DNA from: JAHFUI01 sp041485905
Lineage (GTDB): Bacteria; Acidobacteriota; Vicinamibacteria; Vicinamibacterales; CAVVIG01
Reading direction: 5' to 3'
Assembly: GCA_041485905.1 (NCBI GenBank)
Contig: JBGPKK010000142.1
Coordinates: forward strand, 1 to 12,015
Length of the DNA: 12,015 bases
Below are positions 1 to 7,922 of this stretch, piece after piece. The notes beneath the pieces were generated by a model that had not been told where the DNA came from, ran no database searches, and worked only from the letters and a program-made list of their open reading frames with translations. Every line of letters begins with the position of its first letter. Positions within the stretch are counted from its first letter, which is position 1. A program made the translations under genes and the position numbers.

Positions 1-1449
1 GAAGCCTTTGTAGCGGGCCGAGGCGCCGGAGATGTCGGCCACCAGCAGCGTCTCGAAGCGGATGCTCTCGTGGTTGCCGAAGTAGTTGCGCTCGTAGAGC
101 TCGTGGCGGCCGCCAAACTCGCTGCCGATGGCGTCCCACAGCAGCTTCATCAGCTTGACCCGGTCCTCGGCCGAGTACCCGTTGGAGCCGCGCACGAACT
201 GATCGAGGTACGGCCGCAGCTCGGGGACCTGGAAGTCGAGCGCGCTCGACGGGAGATAGATGAGCGCGCTGGCCAGCGTGTTCTCGATGATCTCCTTGAT
301 CTTCGGATACGCGAGGCTCGCCATCACGCGGTAGGCGAGGCCGTAGTCGAGGTTGGGCAGCACGTAGCCCGGCGTCCACGGGATCGTCGTCCGCGCCATG
401 GCATCGGTGAGCCCCCAGAACAAATTGCGCCAGGCCAGCACCTCGCCCACCTGCGCCTGCACGCCGCGGAAGTCTTTCGCGCCGGTCGCCTCCACCGCCT
501 TGAGCAGCAGCCCGGCCAGGAAGTCCATCTTCACCGCCAGCCGCGTACACCCCTGAAACATGAACCGCGGCAGAAACCCCGAGCGCGGGAAGAAGTTGTT
601 GACCTTCTCGATGTCCCCATACGCAAACACGTTCTCGTAGGGCACGAAGACGTGGTCGAAGATCAGGATCGAGTCGTTCTCGTCCATCCGGCTCGACAGC
701 GGATAGTCGAAGGGCGTCCCCATTACCGCCGCCGTCATTTCATACGAGGGCCGGCAGAGCAGCTTCACCCCCGGCGCATCGGTCGGCACCATGCACACGA
801 AGGCGAACGCCTTGGTCTTGATCGGCAGCGCCCCGTTGTTGGCGATGAAATTGAAATGGGTCAGGCTCGACGTGGTCGCCACGACTTTGGCCCCGCTGAC
901 GATCAGCCCGGCGTCGGTTTCCTTCACGACGTGCATGTAGACGTCTTTCACCTCGTCGAGCGGCTTGTCGCGGTCGACCGGGGGATTGACGATGGCGTGG
1001 TTGACGAAGGTGACCTCTTCCTGGACTTTCGTGTACCAGCGCGCGGCGTTCGCCTCGTAGGGGGCGTAGTACGCGGCATTGGCGCCGAGCGTAGCCAGAA
1101 AGGCGGCTTTGTAGTCGGGGCTGCGGCCGATCCAGCCGTAGGTGATGCGCGCCCACGCGGCAATCGCATCGCGGCAGCCGACCAGCTCCTCGGCGGTGCG
1201 GGGCGCCTTGAAGAACTTGTGCGTGTAGCCGCCGCTGCCGGTGTCGGTCGCCGTCGTGAGGATGTCCTTGGTGGCGGGGTCGTGCAGCGCGTCGTAGAGC
1301 CGCGCGATCATCCGCACCGTGTTGCGGAACGCCGGATGCGTCGTCACATCCTTGACCCGCTCGCCGTAAATCCAGATCTCCCGGCCGTCGCGGACGCTTT
1401 CCAGATACTCTGCACCGGTAAAGGGTCGTGTTCGCTTCTCGACGGGCAT
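1..1449 (-). CDS. hpaB: 4-hydroxyphenylacetate 3-monooxygenase family, oxygenase (HpaB-like), 3' end missing
   Basis: The minus strand reads open from an ATG at 1449 to the window edge, giving 483 residues without a stop. HpaB proteins are about 520 residues, so roughly 35 C-terminal residues lie outside. Family landmarks are visible: an N-terminal stretch with RDGREIWIYGERVKDVTTHP near residues 20-39, GRSPDY at 108-113, and FVNHAIVNPPVDR at 148-160, whose His151 probably matches the substrate-binding His of HpaB enzymes. The known role of the family is ortho-hydroxylation of phenolic substrates using FADH2 supplied by a separate reductase (HpaC). No reductase gene is in the window, and the exact substrate (4-hydroxyphenylacetate, another phenol, or a PvcC-type substrate) cannot be told. 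The start is supported by AGGAAGG at 1461-1455, five bases upstream. The enzyme is presumably cytoplasmic, as no signal peptide is seen. It is divergent from the TonB receptor gene. The long plus-strand open frame across it is a GC-driven shadow. Confidence 0.92.
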   Translation of the reverse strand, partial: MPVEKRTRPFTGAEYLESVRDGREIWIYGERVKDVTTHPAFRNTVRMIARLYDALHDPATKDILTTATDTGSGGYTHKFFKAPRTAEELVGCRDAIAAWARITYGWIGRSPDYKAAFLATLGANAAYYAPYEANAARWYTKVQEEVTFVNHAIVNPPVDRDKPLDEVKDVYMHVVKETDAGLIVSGAKVVATTSSLTHFNFIANNGALPIKTKAFAFVCMVPTDAPGVKLLCRPSYEMTAAVMGTPFDYPLSSRMDENDSILIFDHVFVPYENVFAYGDIEKVNNFFPRSGFLPRFMFQGCTRLAVKMDFLAGLLLKAVEATGAKDFRGVQAQVGEVLAWRNLFWGLTDAMARTTIPWTPGYVLPNLDYGLAYRVMASLAYPKIKEIIENTLASALIYLPSSALDFQVPELRPYLDQFVRGSNGYSAEDRVKLMKLLWDAIGSEFGGRHELYERNYFGNHESIRFETLLVADISGASARYKGF

Positions 1450-1454
1450 CGGTA

Positions 1455-1480
1455 CCTTCCTCTCGTGGCGCGACATTCTA
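1455..1480 (-). promoter_or_regulatory. Ribosome binding site and candidate -10 box of the HpaB-like gene
   Basis: Read on the minus strand, AGGAAGG (1461-1455) lies five bases before the ATG and decides that start. TAGAAT (1480-1475) upstream could be a -10 element, which would give a very short leader. I found no convincing -35 box 16-18 bp further upstream. The ribosome binding site is solid; the promoter call is weak. Confidence 0.35.
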
Positions 1481-1520
1481 TCTCGTCCATCCAAATCGCC
1501 ACGCGTGTGGGTGTTATGCG

Positions 1521-1548
1521 CGGTATGACGGGGTGCGATGCCGGTATG
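1521..1548. repeat. Direct repeat pair, possible operator in the divergent region
   Basis: CGGTATG occurs at 1521-1527 and again at 1542-1548. Each copy is preceded by an ATGC-like stretch and followed by a G-rich stretch containing CGGG. The 21-bp spacing is two helical turns, so a dimeric or tandem regulator could bind both copies on one face. The pair lies between the HpaB-like gene and the right-facing promoter at 1625, so it could serve either. The operator role is inference only. Confidence 0.35.
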
Positions 1549-1624
1549 GGCGGGCGCAGGTATCCAAGTTTTCGGACAGCCGGGGATTTACTCCGCCGGA
1601 CCGCTGCTACATAAGGATTGTGCG

Positions 1625-1653
1625 TTGACAGCGCCACACCACCTCCCTATGAT
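1625..1653 (+). promoter_or_regulatory. Near-consensus sigma70 promoter of the TonB-dependent receptor gene
   Basis: TTGACA at 1625-1630 is a perfect -35 box, followed by a 17-bp spacer and TATGAT at 1648-1653, one mismatch from TATAAT. Transcription would start near 1660 and leave a leader of about 55 bases before the ATG at 1715. GAGGAGG at 1702-1708 is a strong ribosome binding site six bases from that ATG. This is the clearest promoter in the window. Confidence 0.75.
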
Positions 1654-1714
1654 TCGCCCGATCCGCACAAGAAATGCTCGTTTTGAGGTCGGCTGAAGCA
1701 CGAGGAGGAAAAGC

Positions 1715-4700
1715 ATGCGTGTTCTGATAAAGGCCGTATTCGTTCTCGCGTGTCTGCTCATCGTTCCGGCTGCCGCCTACGCTCAAGCGTCGATCGCCGG
1801 GACGGTGAAGGATACGTCGGGGGCGGTGCTGCCCGGCGCGACGGTCGAAGCTGCCAGCCCGGTGCTGATTGAAAAGACCCGTACGACCACGACCGACGGC
1901 AACGGCCGGTTCCAGCTCGTCGACCTGCGCCCGGGCCCGTATGCCGTCACGTTCACGTTGGCGGGGTTCACCACCGTCCGGCGCGACGGCATCGTCCTCA
2001 GCGGATCGGCCACCGTGAGCGTCGATGCGGAATTGCGCGTCGGCGCGGTCGCCGAAACGGTGACCGTCACCGGCGAGACACCCATCGTCGACGTGCGGTC
2101 GGTGACGCGGCAGTCGGTCTTGTCGGCGGATGTCATCGACGCGCTTCCGAGCTCGCGGAACTTTGTGACCATCGCGCGCATGATTCCGGGGACGTCGGGC
2201 GGTGGCAACGATGTCGGCGGGTCGGTCCTGCAGGATGTCGGGGCGGCTATCACCGTGCGGGGGAGCAATTCCACCGATACGCGGATCACGTTGAACGGGA
2301 TCAGCGTGATGACGCTGCAGGCGGGCGGCTCGCTCGGCGGACAGCAGCCGGACCCTGGCTCCGCGTCGGAAATCGCGGTCGACACATCGTCGCTCTCGGC
2401 AGACCTGCCGACGGGCGGCCCGCGTATCAACTTCATCCCGCGCGACGGCGGCAACCGGTTCAGCGACTCGGGCCTGTTCTCGTTCTCGAACAGCAGCCTT
2501 CAGGGGAGCAACTACTCCGACGCGCTGAAGACCGCCGGGCTCGCGACACCGAACCGGATCCAGAGCAATTGGGACCTCAGCGAAGCGTTCGGAGGACCGT
2601 TCAAGAAGGACCGGCTCTGGTTCTGGGCCTCGACGCACTTCAACGATGTCGCCAACGAAGTCGCCGTTCTCCAAAACGCGAACGCCTTCGACCCGACCAA
2701 GTGGCTCTATGCGCCCGCTCCAGGACAGCCGGGGGTCAACAAAGGCACCGTGAGACAGAGCAGCCTGCGTGTGACATGGCAGGCGACGCCGCGAAACAAG
2801 ATCGCCGGGACCTACAAAATGGATCAGTGGTGCAACTGTCCAATGTACATCAGCGCGACGCGCGCGCCCGAGGCCGCCAACGACCGGCGCTTCCCGAGGC
2901 TCCGTCAGGAGCATCTGGAATGGACCTCGACGGTGAACAACCATCTGATGTTCGAGGCGGTCGGGCTGCACCTGTTCGAGCGATGGGGCAACATGGACCT
3001 GCGTTCGACCGACGCCGGCGGCTCCTTGACTGCTGCGCAGGCCGTCGCTGAGCCGCAGCTCATCAGCGTGGTCGAGCAATGCAGCGCCGGCTGTGCGGCT
3101 AACGGCGGCGTCGCCGGCATCACCTATCGGAATTGGAACACGTTCAACAACACGCTGGTTCCGAATTTCGCCTACCGCGCCGCAATGTCCTACATCACGG
3201 GATCGCATGCGGTCAAAGTCGGCTTCAACCGGACGCATGGCTTCCTGAACCAGACGACCTACAACTCACAACCGTTTCAGTACCGGTTCAATAACGGTGC
3301 GCCGAACCAGATCACGATGTACGCGACGCCATACACCGCGGTCAGCAACGAGGACAACGATCTTGGACTCTACGCGCAGGACCGGTGGAACCTGAGCCGA
3401 ATGACCCTCAACCTCGCGCTCCGGTACGACTATTTCGGGACGAGCTTTCCCGCGCAGCACATCGGTCAAGGACTGCTCCTGCCGACTCGCAATCTGGACT
3501 TCCCGGCGCAAGACAACCTGGCGTGGAAGGACCTCACCTATCGGACGGGGTTTGTGTACGACCTGACCGGGCAGGGCAAGACCGCTCTCAGGGTGAGCCT
3601 GAACAAGTATCTGCTCGGGCAAACGCTCAACGGCCTCGGGTCGAGCCCGAATCCGGTGAACGCGCTGGTGACGCAGGCGACGCGCACCTGGGACGATCGA
3701 GGCGGCAAGGGTATCAACAACGACTACATCCCGCAGTGCGATTTCCTGAACCCGGCGATTAACGGCGAGTGCGGGGCAACGAGCCCGAATACGTTCGGCA
3801 CCGCCGGAACGCTCGACACCTTCGATCCGGATCTGCTCACCGGATGGGGTCATCGTCAGGCCAACTGGGAGTTCATGGCCGGCGTCCAGCACGAGCTGCT
3901 GCCTCGGGTCTCGGTTGATGTCGGGTACTTCCGCCGCATTTGGAGCAATTTCCAGGTGACGGATAACATTCTGATCGGTCCCGGGGACTTCACACAGTTC
4001 AGCCTGACCGTCCCGACCGACTCGCGGCTGCCCAACAGCGGGCAGACCATCACTGGACTCTATGACACGACCAAATTCGGCGCGGTGAAGAACCTGAACA
4101 CGCTCTCGGACAAGTACGGCAGCCAGATGGAGCACTGGGACGGCATGGAGCTGAGCCTCAACGCACGCCTCCATAACGGCCTGATGTTTCAGGGCGCCTT
4201 TGGCGGGGCCAGGCAGACGGAGGACAACTGCGAAGTGGTGGCGGCCCTCCCCGAGATGTTGAACACGGGAACTGCCTCGGCACCGATCTGGAGACCGGCG
4301 CAGTACTGCCACCGGGAGTCGCCGTTCCTCACGCAATTCAAGGGGTACGGTGTTTACACAATCCCGCGCGTCGAGGTACAGGTCGCGGGAACGTTGCGGA
4401 GTACGCCGGGCGTGGCCTACAACGCGAACTACGTGGCGAGCAACGTGTATCTGGCAGCGAACTCGACGCTGGGACGACAGCTGTCGGGCGGAGCCACCGC
4501 GAACCTAACGGTGGCGCTCATCGCCCCCAACACGCTCTATCTGGACCGGCGAAACGAGATCGATTTCCGGTTCGGGAAGGTGTTCAAAGCCGGGCGGTCG
4601 CGCTCGGTCGTCAGCCTTGACGTGTACAACGCGTTGAACACCGATAAGCCGATCTCGATCAACAACTCATATGGTTCGTGGCTCGCGCCCACAGAGATTC

Positions 4701-4744
4701 TGAACCCGCGCGTGGCCAAGATCAGCGTGCAGTTCGACTTCTAG
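1715..4744 (+). CDS. TonB-dependent outer-membrane receptor with carboxypeptidase-regulatory-like N-terminal domain
   Basis: This 1009-residue protein begins with a signal peptide (basic MRVLIK, hydrophobic core, cleavage after AYA near residue 23). Residues about 26-110 form a carboxypeptidase-regulatory-like beta-sandwich (SIAGTVKDTSGAVLPGATV, then DGNGRFQLVDLRPGPYAVTF). Residues about 115-245 look like the plug, with VDVRSVTRQSVLSADVIDALPSSRNF and an RGSNSTDTRITLNGI stretch. The remainder is a beta-barrel rich in alternating aromatic strands, ending in the outer-membrane-type terminus SVQFDF. In related Oar-like receptors, energy from TonB drives uptake of large or scarce ligands such as glycans, peptides or metal complexes; the ligand here is unknown. 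The mature part has eight cysteines at about 373, 375, 456, 460, 675, 686, 839 and 865, close neighbours in the first three pairs, which suggests disulfide-stabilised surface loops. Transcription is probably from the promoter at 1625-1653. The gene appears monocistronic, because a repeat-rich inverted repeat follows it. Confidence 0.93.
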   Translation: MRVLIKAVFVLACLLIVPAAAYAQASIAGTVKDTSGAVLPGATVEAASPVLIEKTRTTTTDGNGRFQLVDLRPGPYAVTFTLAGFTTVRRDGIVLSGSATVSVDAELRVGAVAETVTVTGETPIVDVRSVTRQSVLSADVIDALPSSRNFVTIARMIPGTSGGGNDVGGSVLQDVGAAITVRGSNSTDTRITLNGISVMTLQAGGSLGGQQPDPGSASEIAVDTSSLSADLPTGGPRINFIPRDGGNRFSDSGLFSFSNSSLQGSNYSDALKTAGLATPNRIQSNWDLSEAFGGPFKKDRLWFWASTHFNDVANEVAVLQNANAFDPTKWLYAPAPGQPGVNKGTVRQSSLRVTWQATPRNKIAGTYKMDQWCNCPMYISATRAPEAANDRRFPRLRQEHLEWTSTVNNHLMFEAVGLHLFERWGNMDLRSTDAGGSLTAAQAVAEPQLISVVEQCSAGCAANGGVAGITYRNWNTFNNTLVPNFAYRAAMSYITGSHAVKVGFNRTHGFLNQTTYNSQPFQYRFNNGAPNQITMYATPYTAVSNEDNDLGLYAQDRWNLSRMTLNLALRYDYFGTSFPAQHIGQGLLLPTRNLDFPAQDNLAWKDLTYRTGFVYDLTGQGKTALRVSLNKYLLGQTLNGLGSSPNPVNALVTQATRTWDDRGGKGINNDYIPQCDFLNPAINGECGATSPNTFGTAGTLDTFDPDLLTGWGHRQANWEFMAGVQHELLPRVSVDVGYFRRIWSNFQVTDNILIGPGDFTQFSLTVPTDSRLPNSGQTITGLYDTTKFGAVKNLNTLSDKYGSQMEHWDGMELSLNARLHNGLMFQGAFGGARQTEDNCEVVAALPEMLNTGTASAPIWRPAQYCHRESPFLTQFKGYGVYTIPRVEVQVAGTLRSTPGVAYNANYVASNVYLAANSTLGRQLSGGATANLTVALIAPNTLYLDRRNEIDFRFGKVFKAGRSRSVVSLDVYNALNTDKPISINNSYGSWLAPTEILNPRVAKISVQFDF

Positions 4745-4759
4745 CGCAAAGAACGCGTA

Positions 4760-4857
4760 GGGGCTGGAGGCTAGGGGCCAGGGGCTGGGAAATACGTCCA
4801 GACCCAGCCTCTAATCTCCACCCCAGCGTCCAGTCCCCAGCCCCCAGCCTCCAGTTC
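4760..4857. repeat. Heptamer-based inverted repeat after the receptor gene, possible terminator
   Basis: The left arm is four consecutive heptamers on the plus strand: gggctgg, aggctag, gggccag, gggctgg (4761-4788). The right arm is the complementary type in register: ccagcgt, ccagtcc, ccagccc, ccagcct, ccagttc (4823-4857). CTGGAGGCT at 4764-4772 pairs exactly with AGCCTCCAG at 4846-4854, and GGCTGGG (4783-4789) pairs with CCCAGCC (4803-4809) in an inner hairpin. The structure could end transcription of the receptor gene, although no U-tract follows. A second tract with the same heptamer lies at 11394-11421, so this looks like a dispersed repeat family. The downstream gene starts only 26 bases beyond it. 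Confidence 0.7.
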
Positions 4858-4883
4858 CTGTCCCCTCGGGTATCCTTCCCTCA

Positions 4884-7800
4884 GTGCTCTACTTCCTCTT
4901 CTTCTGTTCCGGCCTCAGCGGATTGATCTACCAGGTGGTGTGGGTCCGCGTGTTCGGCAACGTCTTCGGGAACACCGTCTATTCGGCATCGATCGTCGTC
5001 GCGGTGTTCATGCTCGGCCTCGGCGTCGGCAGCTACGTGATCGGAGCCTGGGCCGATCGGCGGTATGCGACCGGGCCGGAGTCGCTGCTGCGAACCTACG
5101 GATACGTCGAGGTCGTCATCGCGACGATGGGGCTCGGCATCTCGCTGCTCCTGCCGCACCTCGATCGAGTTGCGGCGCTCACCTCCTCCTACACCCGAGA
5201 GGAGAATGGCTGGTATGTCGTTTCGACGTTCTCCTATCTCGCCCGCGGTGGAATGGCCATTGTTCTGCTGACGCCGATCACCATGCTGATGGGCGGGACG
5301 CTGACGCTGCTCACGCGACACCTGGTCCGAAAACAGCTCGATCTGGCCGGATGGCGAATCGCGCTGCTCTATGGCGTCAACACGCTGGGCGCCGCGGCCG
5401 GATGTTTTCTGACCGACTTCGCGCTGATACCGGTCGCGGGTCTTCGGGCAGCGCAGGTCGTTGCGGTTCTCTTGAATCTGGTCGCGGCGGCCGGAGCGTT
5501 GTGGCTGGCATGGCGCGAGCCGACGACGGTCCGCCTGAAGGTCGAGCTCCCGAACAAGTCGTACGTGAGGTCCGGCTTCAGCCGGACCTCGTCGGACGCG
5601 CGCGCACTCGTCGCCACGAGTGCCGCGCTCGCGCTCAGCGGGTTCGCGGCGATGGGGATGGAGATTCTGTGGTTCCGCCACTTCACCTTGTTGCTGGGTG
5701 GGTTTCGCGCGGTGTTCTCGCTGCTGCTCACCATCATCCTGATCGGCATGGGCGTTGGTTCGCTCCTTGGAGGCGTGCTCGTTCGCCGGACTTCGCGACC
5801 CGCAGGATGGCTGATGGTGGTTCAGAGTCTGTTCGTCGGGTTCACGCTGCTCGGCCTGGCGAACGCCGACCTCGACGGGATCATGGCCGCCGGCGCGCTG
5901 GCCGGCACGTTGAGCGCCGACGCGGCGGCCCGGATTGTCGCCGAACTCGCGTTCAACGCGCGGCCGATTCTTCTGGAAGTCGGAGTGCCGGCGCTCTTGA
6001 TGGGTTTCGCGTTTCCGCTCGCAAACGTGATCGTGCAGCGCGCGGAGTTGTCGGTGGGGCGACGTGCGGGCGTCCTGTATCTGTCGAACACGTCCGGCGC
6101 CGTGTGCGGATCGCTGGCCACGGGTTTTCTGCTGCTTCCGGGGCTCGGGATGCAGAGAAGCGCGACCGTGCTCGCGATCGCGGCCGCGGGTGCGGTCGTG
6201 CCGCTATACCTGGCCGCGAGCGTCGGCCCTCACGACAAGCGTCGCGTGATGCCGCTGGTCGGCTCGTTGCTCACGAGCGGGGCAGCGCTTTGGATATGGC
6301 TGATGCTGCCGCCTGGTCATCTGCTCACCCGCACGCAGGTAAAGCTCAGGGCGGACGAGCGGCTGCTGACGATGAGCGAGGGGGTCAACGAGACCATCGC
6401 GGTGACGGAGGTGCCGGGCCGAGGACGAGGTCTCATCACCAACGGCCACCCGATGTCTTCCACGGCGTTGCTCGACCAGCGGTACATGCGGGCGCTTGCC
6501 CATATTCCGCTCCTGTCGATCGAACGTCCCGACACGGTGCTGATCATCGGCTTCGGGGTCGGCAACACGGCGCACGCGGCGACGCGGCATCCCTCCATCC
6601 GACGCGTCGAAGTGGCGGATCTGTCCAGACAGGTGCTCGATCATGCCGGCTATTTCAAGGGTGCGAACGGCGGCGTGCTGAACGATCAGCGCATTGTGGT
6701 GTACATCAACGACGGACGCCAGCATTTGCAGATGCAGCCGACTGGTTCGTACGATCTGATCACGCTGGAGCCGCCGCCGATCGCGCACGCCGGCGTGGCG
6801 GCGCTCTACTCGCGCGAGTTCTACGCGCTGGCTCGATCGCGGCTGAAGCCGGGCGGCTATCTCAGTCAATGGCTGCCCGCCTATCAGGTGCCGGCGGAGA
6901 CGAGCCTTGCGATGGTGCGCGCGTTCATCGACGTCTTCCCGCAATCCGTTCTGCTGTCGGGCATGCGGGACGAGCTGCTGATTGTCGGCGCAACGGGGGC
7001 TACGATCGAGATCGATCCAGAGCGCGTGGCAACCGCGCTGAAGCGCGCTCCGGACGTCGCCGCCGACCTCAGCCGGCTCGATCTCGGCACGGTAACGGAG
7101 ATCGTGGGGACGTTCGTCGGATCGGCGGATACGCTCGCGCGGGCCACGCGCAAGTCACCCGCGGTCTCGGACGACCGTCCTCTCCAGGAATACGCGGTCC
7201 GCTCCGTCATCGCGTCTGGCCTGCGAGGTGTGCCCGCATCGATGTTCGATCTGTCGAAGGTCGGGGCCTGGTGTCCGCGATGCTTTGATGACAACCGGCC
7301 GACGCCGGCGGTCGCGGGACTCGACACGTATCTCGCGCTGCTCGACCAGGCCTACCGCGCGCCGGGCGCGGACGTGGCTGCGGTTGCATCCGCGCCGCCT
7401 GGACGGCGCCGCATCCTTGGCAGCGCCTACCTCGGTGCCGTGGTCCCCGATACCGACGCCGTCCACAACGTCATCGGCGTGACCCTCCTGCGCGCGGGGC
7501 GGTACGGCGAGGCGGCCGATGCCTTCCGTGAAGCGCTGAAGCGGCGCGCCGATTCAGCGGACGCCAACAGGAATCTGGGCACCGCGCTGGCCGAAAGCGG
7601 GCAGGCCGCTGAGGCGACCGACTACCTGCGGCGCGCCGTGCAGCTCGACCCTGGTGACGGTGGCGCCCAGCATGCGCTTGGCAGTCTCCTTCTCGAGCGC
7701 CGGGAGTTCGCCGAGGCGGCGGACCATTTTCGGGCGGCGCTCCGCGCGATGCCCGATTCGGCCGGCGCACACAATGACCTTGGGATCGCGCTGGCCTCGC

Positions 7801-7922
7801 TCGGCCAGATCAGCGAGGCGATCGAGCACTTCAGGCAGGCGGTGACGCTGGAGCCGGAGTTCGAAGAAGGCCGCCGCAATCTTGCGTCCGCGCTGAAGGC
7901 ACGGCGACACACTGGCTCCTGA
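4884..7922 (+). CDS. Fused multi-pass membrane / spermidine-synthase-like / TPR protein
   Basis: This 1012-residue protein starts at GTG 4884. The frame is open back to a stop at 4812 with no other start codon, and the ribosome binding site is weak. Residues 1 to about 470 hold roughly 13 hydrophobic segments in two lobes (FCSGLSGLIYQVVWVRVFG opens the first), as in the fused MFS/spermidine synthase family. Residues about 480-780 are a Rossmann-type methyltransferase-like domain: IIGFGVGNT at 554-562 for the nucleotide loop, VEVADLS at 575-581, NDGR at 609-612, and YDLITLEPPP at 623-632 followed by LYSREFY. True spermidine synthases have a catalytic Asp near that last motif; here it reads LEPPP, so polyamine synthesis is doubtful. 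Residues about 856-1008 are four TPR-like repeats (for example RYGEAADAFREALKR), suggesting protein partners. The soluble part should face the cytoplasm, where S-adenosyl substrates are found. Residues 228-235 derive from an inserted palindrome. The substrate and biological role are unknown. Confidence 0.88.
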   Translation: MLYFLFFCSGLSGLIYQVVWVRVFGNVFGNTVYSASIVVAVFMLGLGVGSYVIGAWADRRYATGPESLLRTYGYVEVVIATMGLGISLLLPHLDRVAALTSSYTREENGWYVVSTFSYLARGGMAIVLLTPITMLMGGTLTLLTRHLVRKQLDLAGWRIALLYGVNTLGAAAGCFLTDFALIPVAGLRAAQVVAVLLNLVAAAGALWLAWREPTTVRLKVELPNKSYVRSGFSRTSSDARALVATSAALALSGFAAMGMEILWFRHFTLLLGGFRAVFSLLLTIILIGMGVGSLLGGVLVRRTSRPAGWLMVVQSLFVGFTLLGLANADLDGIMAAGALAGTLSADAAARIVAELAFNARPILLEVGVPALLMGFAFPLANVIVQRAELSVGRRAGVLYLSNTSGAVCGSLATGFLLLPGLGMQRSATVLAIAAAGAVVPLYLAASVGPHDKRRVMPLVGSLLTSGAALWIWLMLPPGHLLTRTQVKLRADERLLTMSEGVNETIAVTEVPGRGRGLITNGHPMSSTALLDQRYMRALAHIPLLSIERPDTVLIIGFGVGNTAHAATRHPSIRRVEVADLSRQVLDHAGYFKGANGGVLNDQRIVVYINDGRQHLQMQPTGSYDLITLEPPPIAHAGVAALYSREFYALARSRLKPGGYLSQWLPAYQVPAETSLAMVRAFIDVFPQSVLLSGMRDELLIVGATGATIEIDPERVATALKRAPDVAADLSRLDLGTVTEIVGTFVGSADTLARATRKSPAVSDDRPLQEYAVRSVIASGLRGVPASMFDLSKVGAWCPRCFDDNRPTPAVAGLDTYLALLDQAYRAPGADVAAVASAPPGRRRILGSAYLGAVVPDTDAVHNVIGVTLLRAGRYGEAADAFREALKRRADSADANRNLGTALAESGQAAEATDYLRRAVQLDPGDGGAQHALGSLLLERREFAEAADHFRAALRAMPDSAGAHNDLGIALASLGQISEAIEHFRQAVTLEPEFEEGRRNLASALKARRHTGS
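5567..5590. repeat. Perfect 24-bp palindrome inserted in a coding region
   Basis: GAGGTCCGGCT (5567-5577) and AGCCGGACCTC (5580-5590) are exact reverse complements separated by only two bases. In the host gene the element is translated as part of VRSGFSRTS (from residue 228), in the hydrophilic linker between the two membrane lobes. On the other strand it reads EVRLKPDLT. The position in a tolerant linker and the perfect symmetry suggest a small mobile palindrome (REP- or RPE-like) rather than selected protein sequence. From memory, similar SGFSRT and VRLKPD strings recur in acidobacterial predicted proteins; this has not been searched here. Confidence 0.7.

Noticed and set aside
70..1614. 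A 514-codon plus-strand open frame
   Set aside because: It lies antisense to the HpaB-like gene, its translation is Arg/His/Val-rich with no domain, and the minus-strand frame matches a known family end to end.
1607..3238. A 543-codon minus-strand open frame across the receptor gene
   Set aside because: It is antisense to a clear TonB-dependent receptor and crosses the strong promoter; no recognisable domain.
4940..7288. A 782-codon plus-strand open frame in a second phase within the fused membrane protein gene
   Set aside because: Its translation is Arg-rich with no membrane segments or domain, whereas the frame starting at 4884 shows membrane segments, a Rossmann domain and TPRs.
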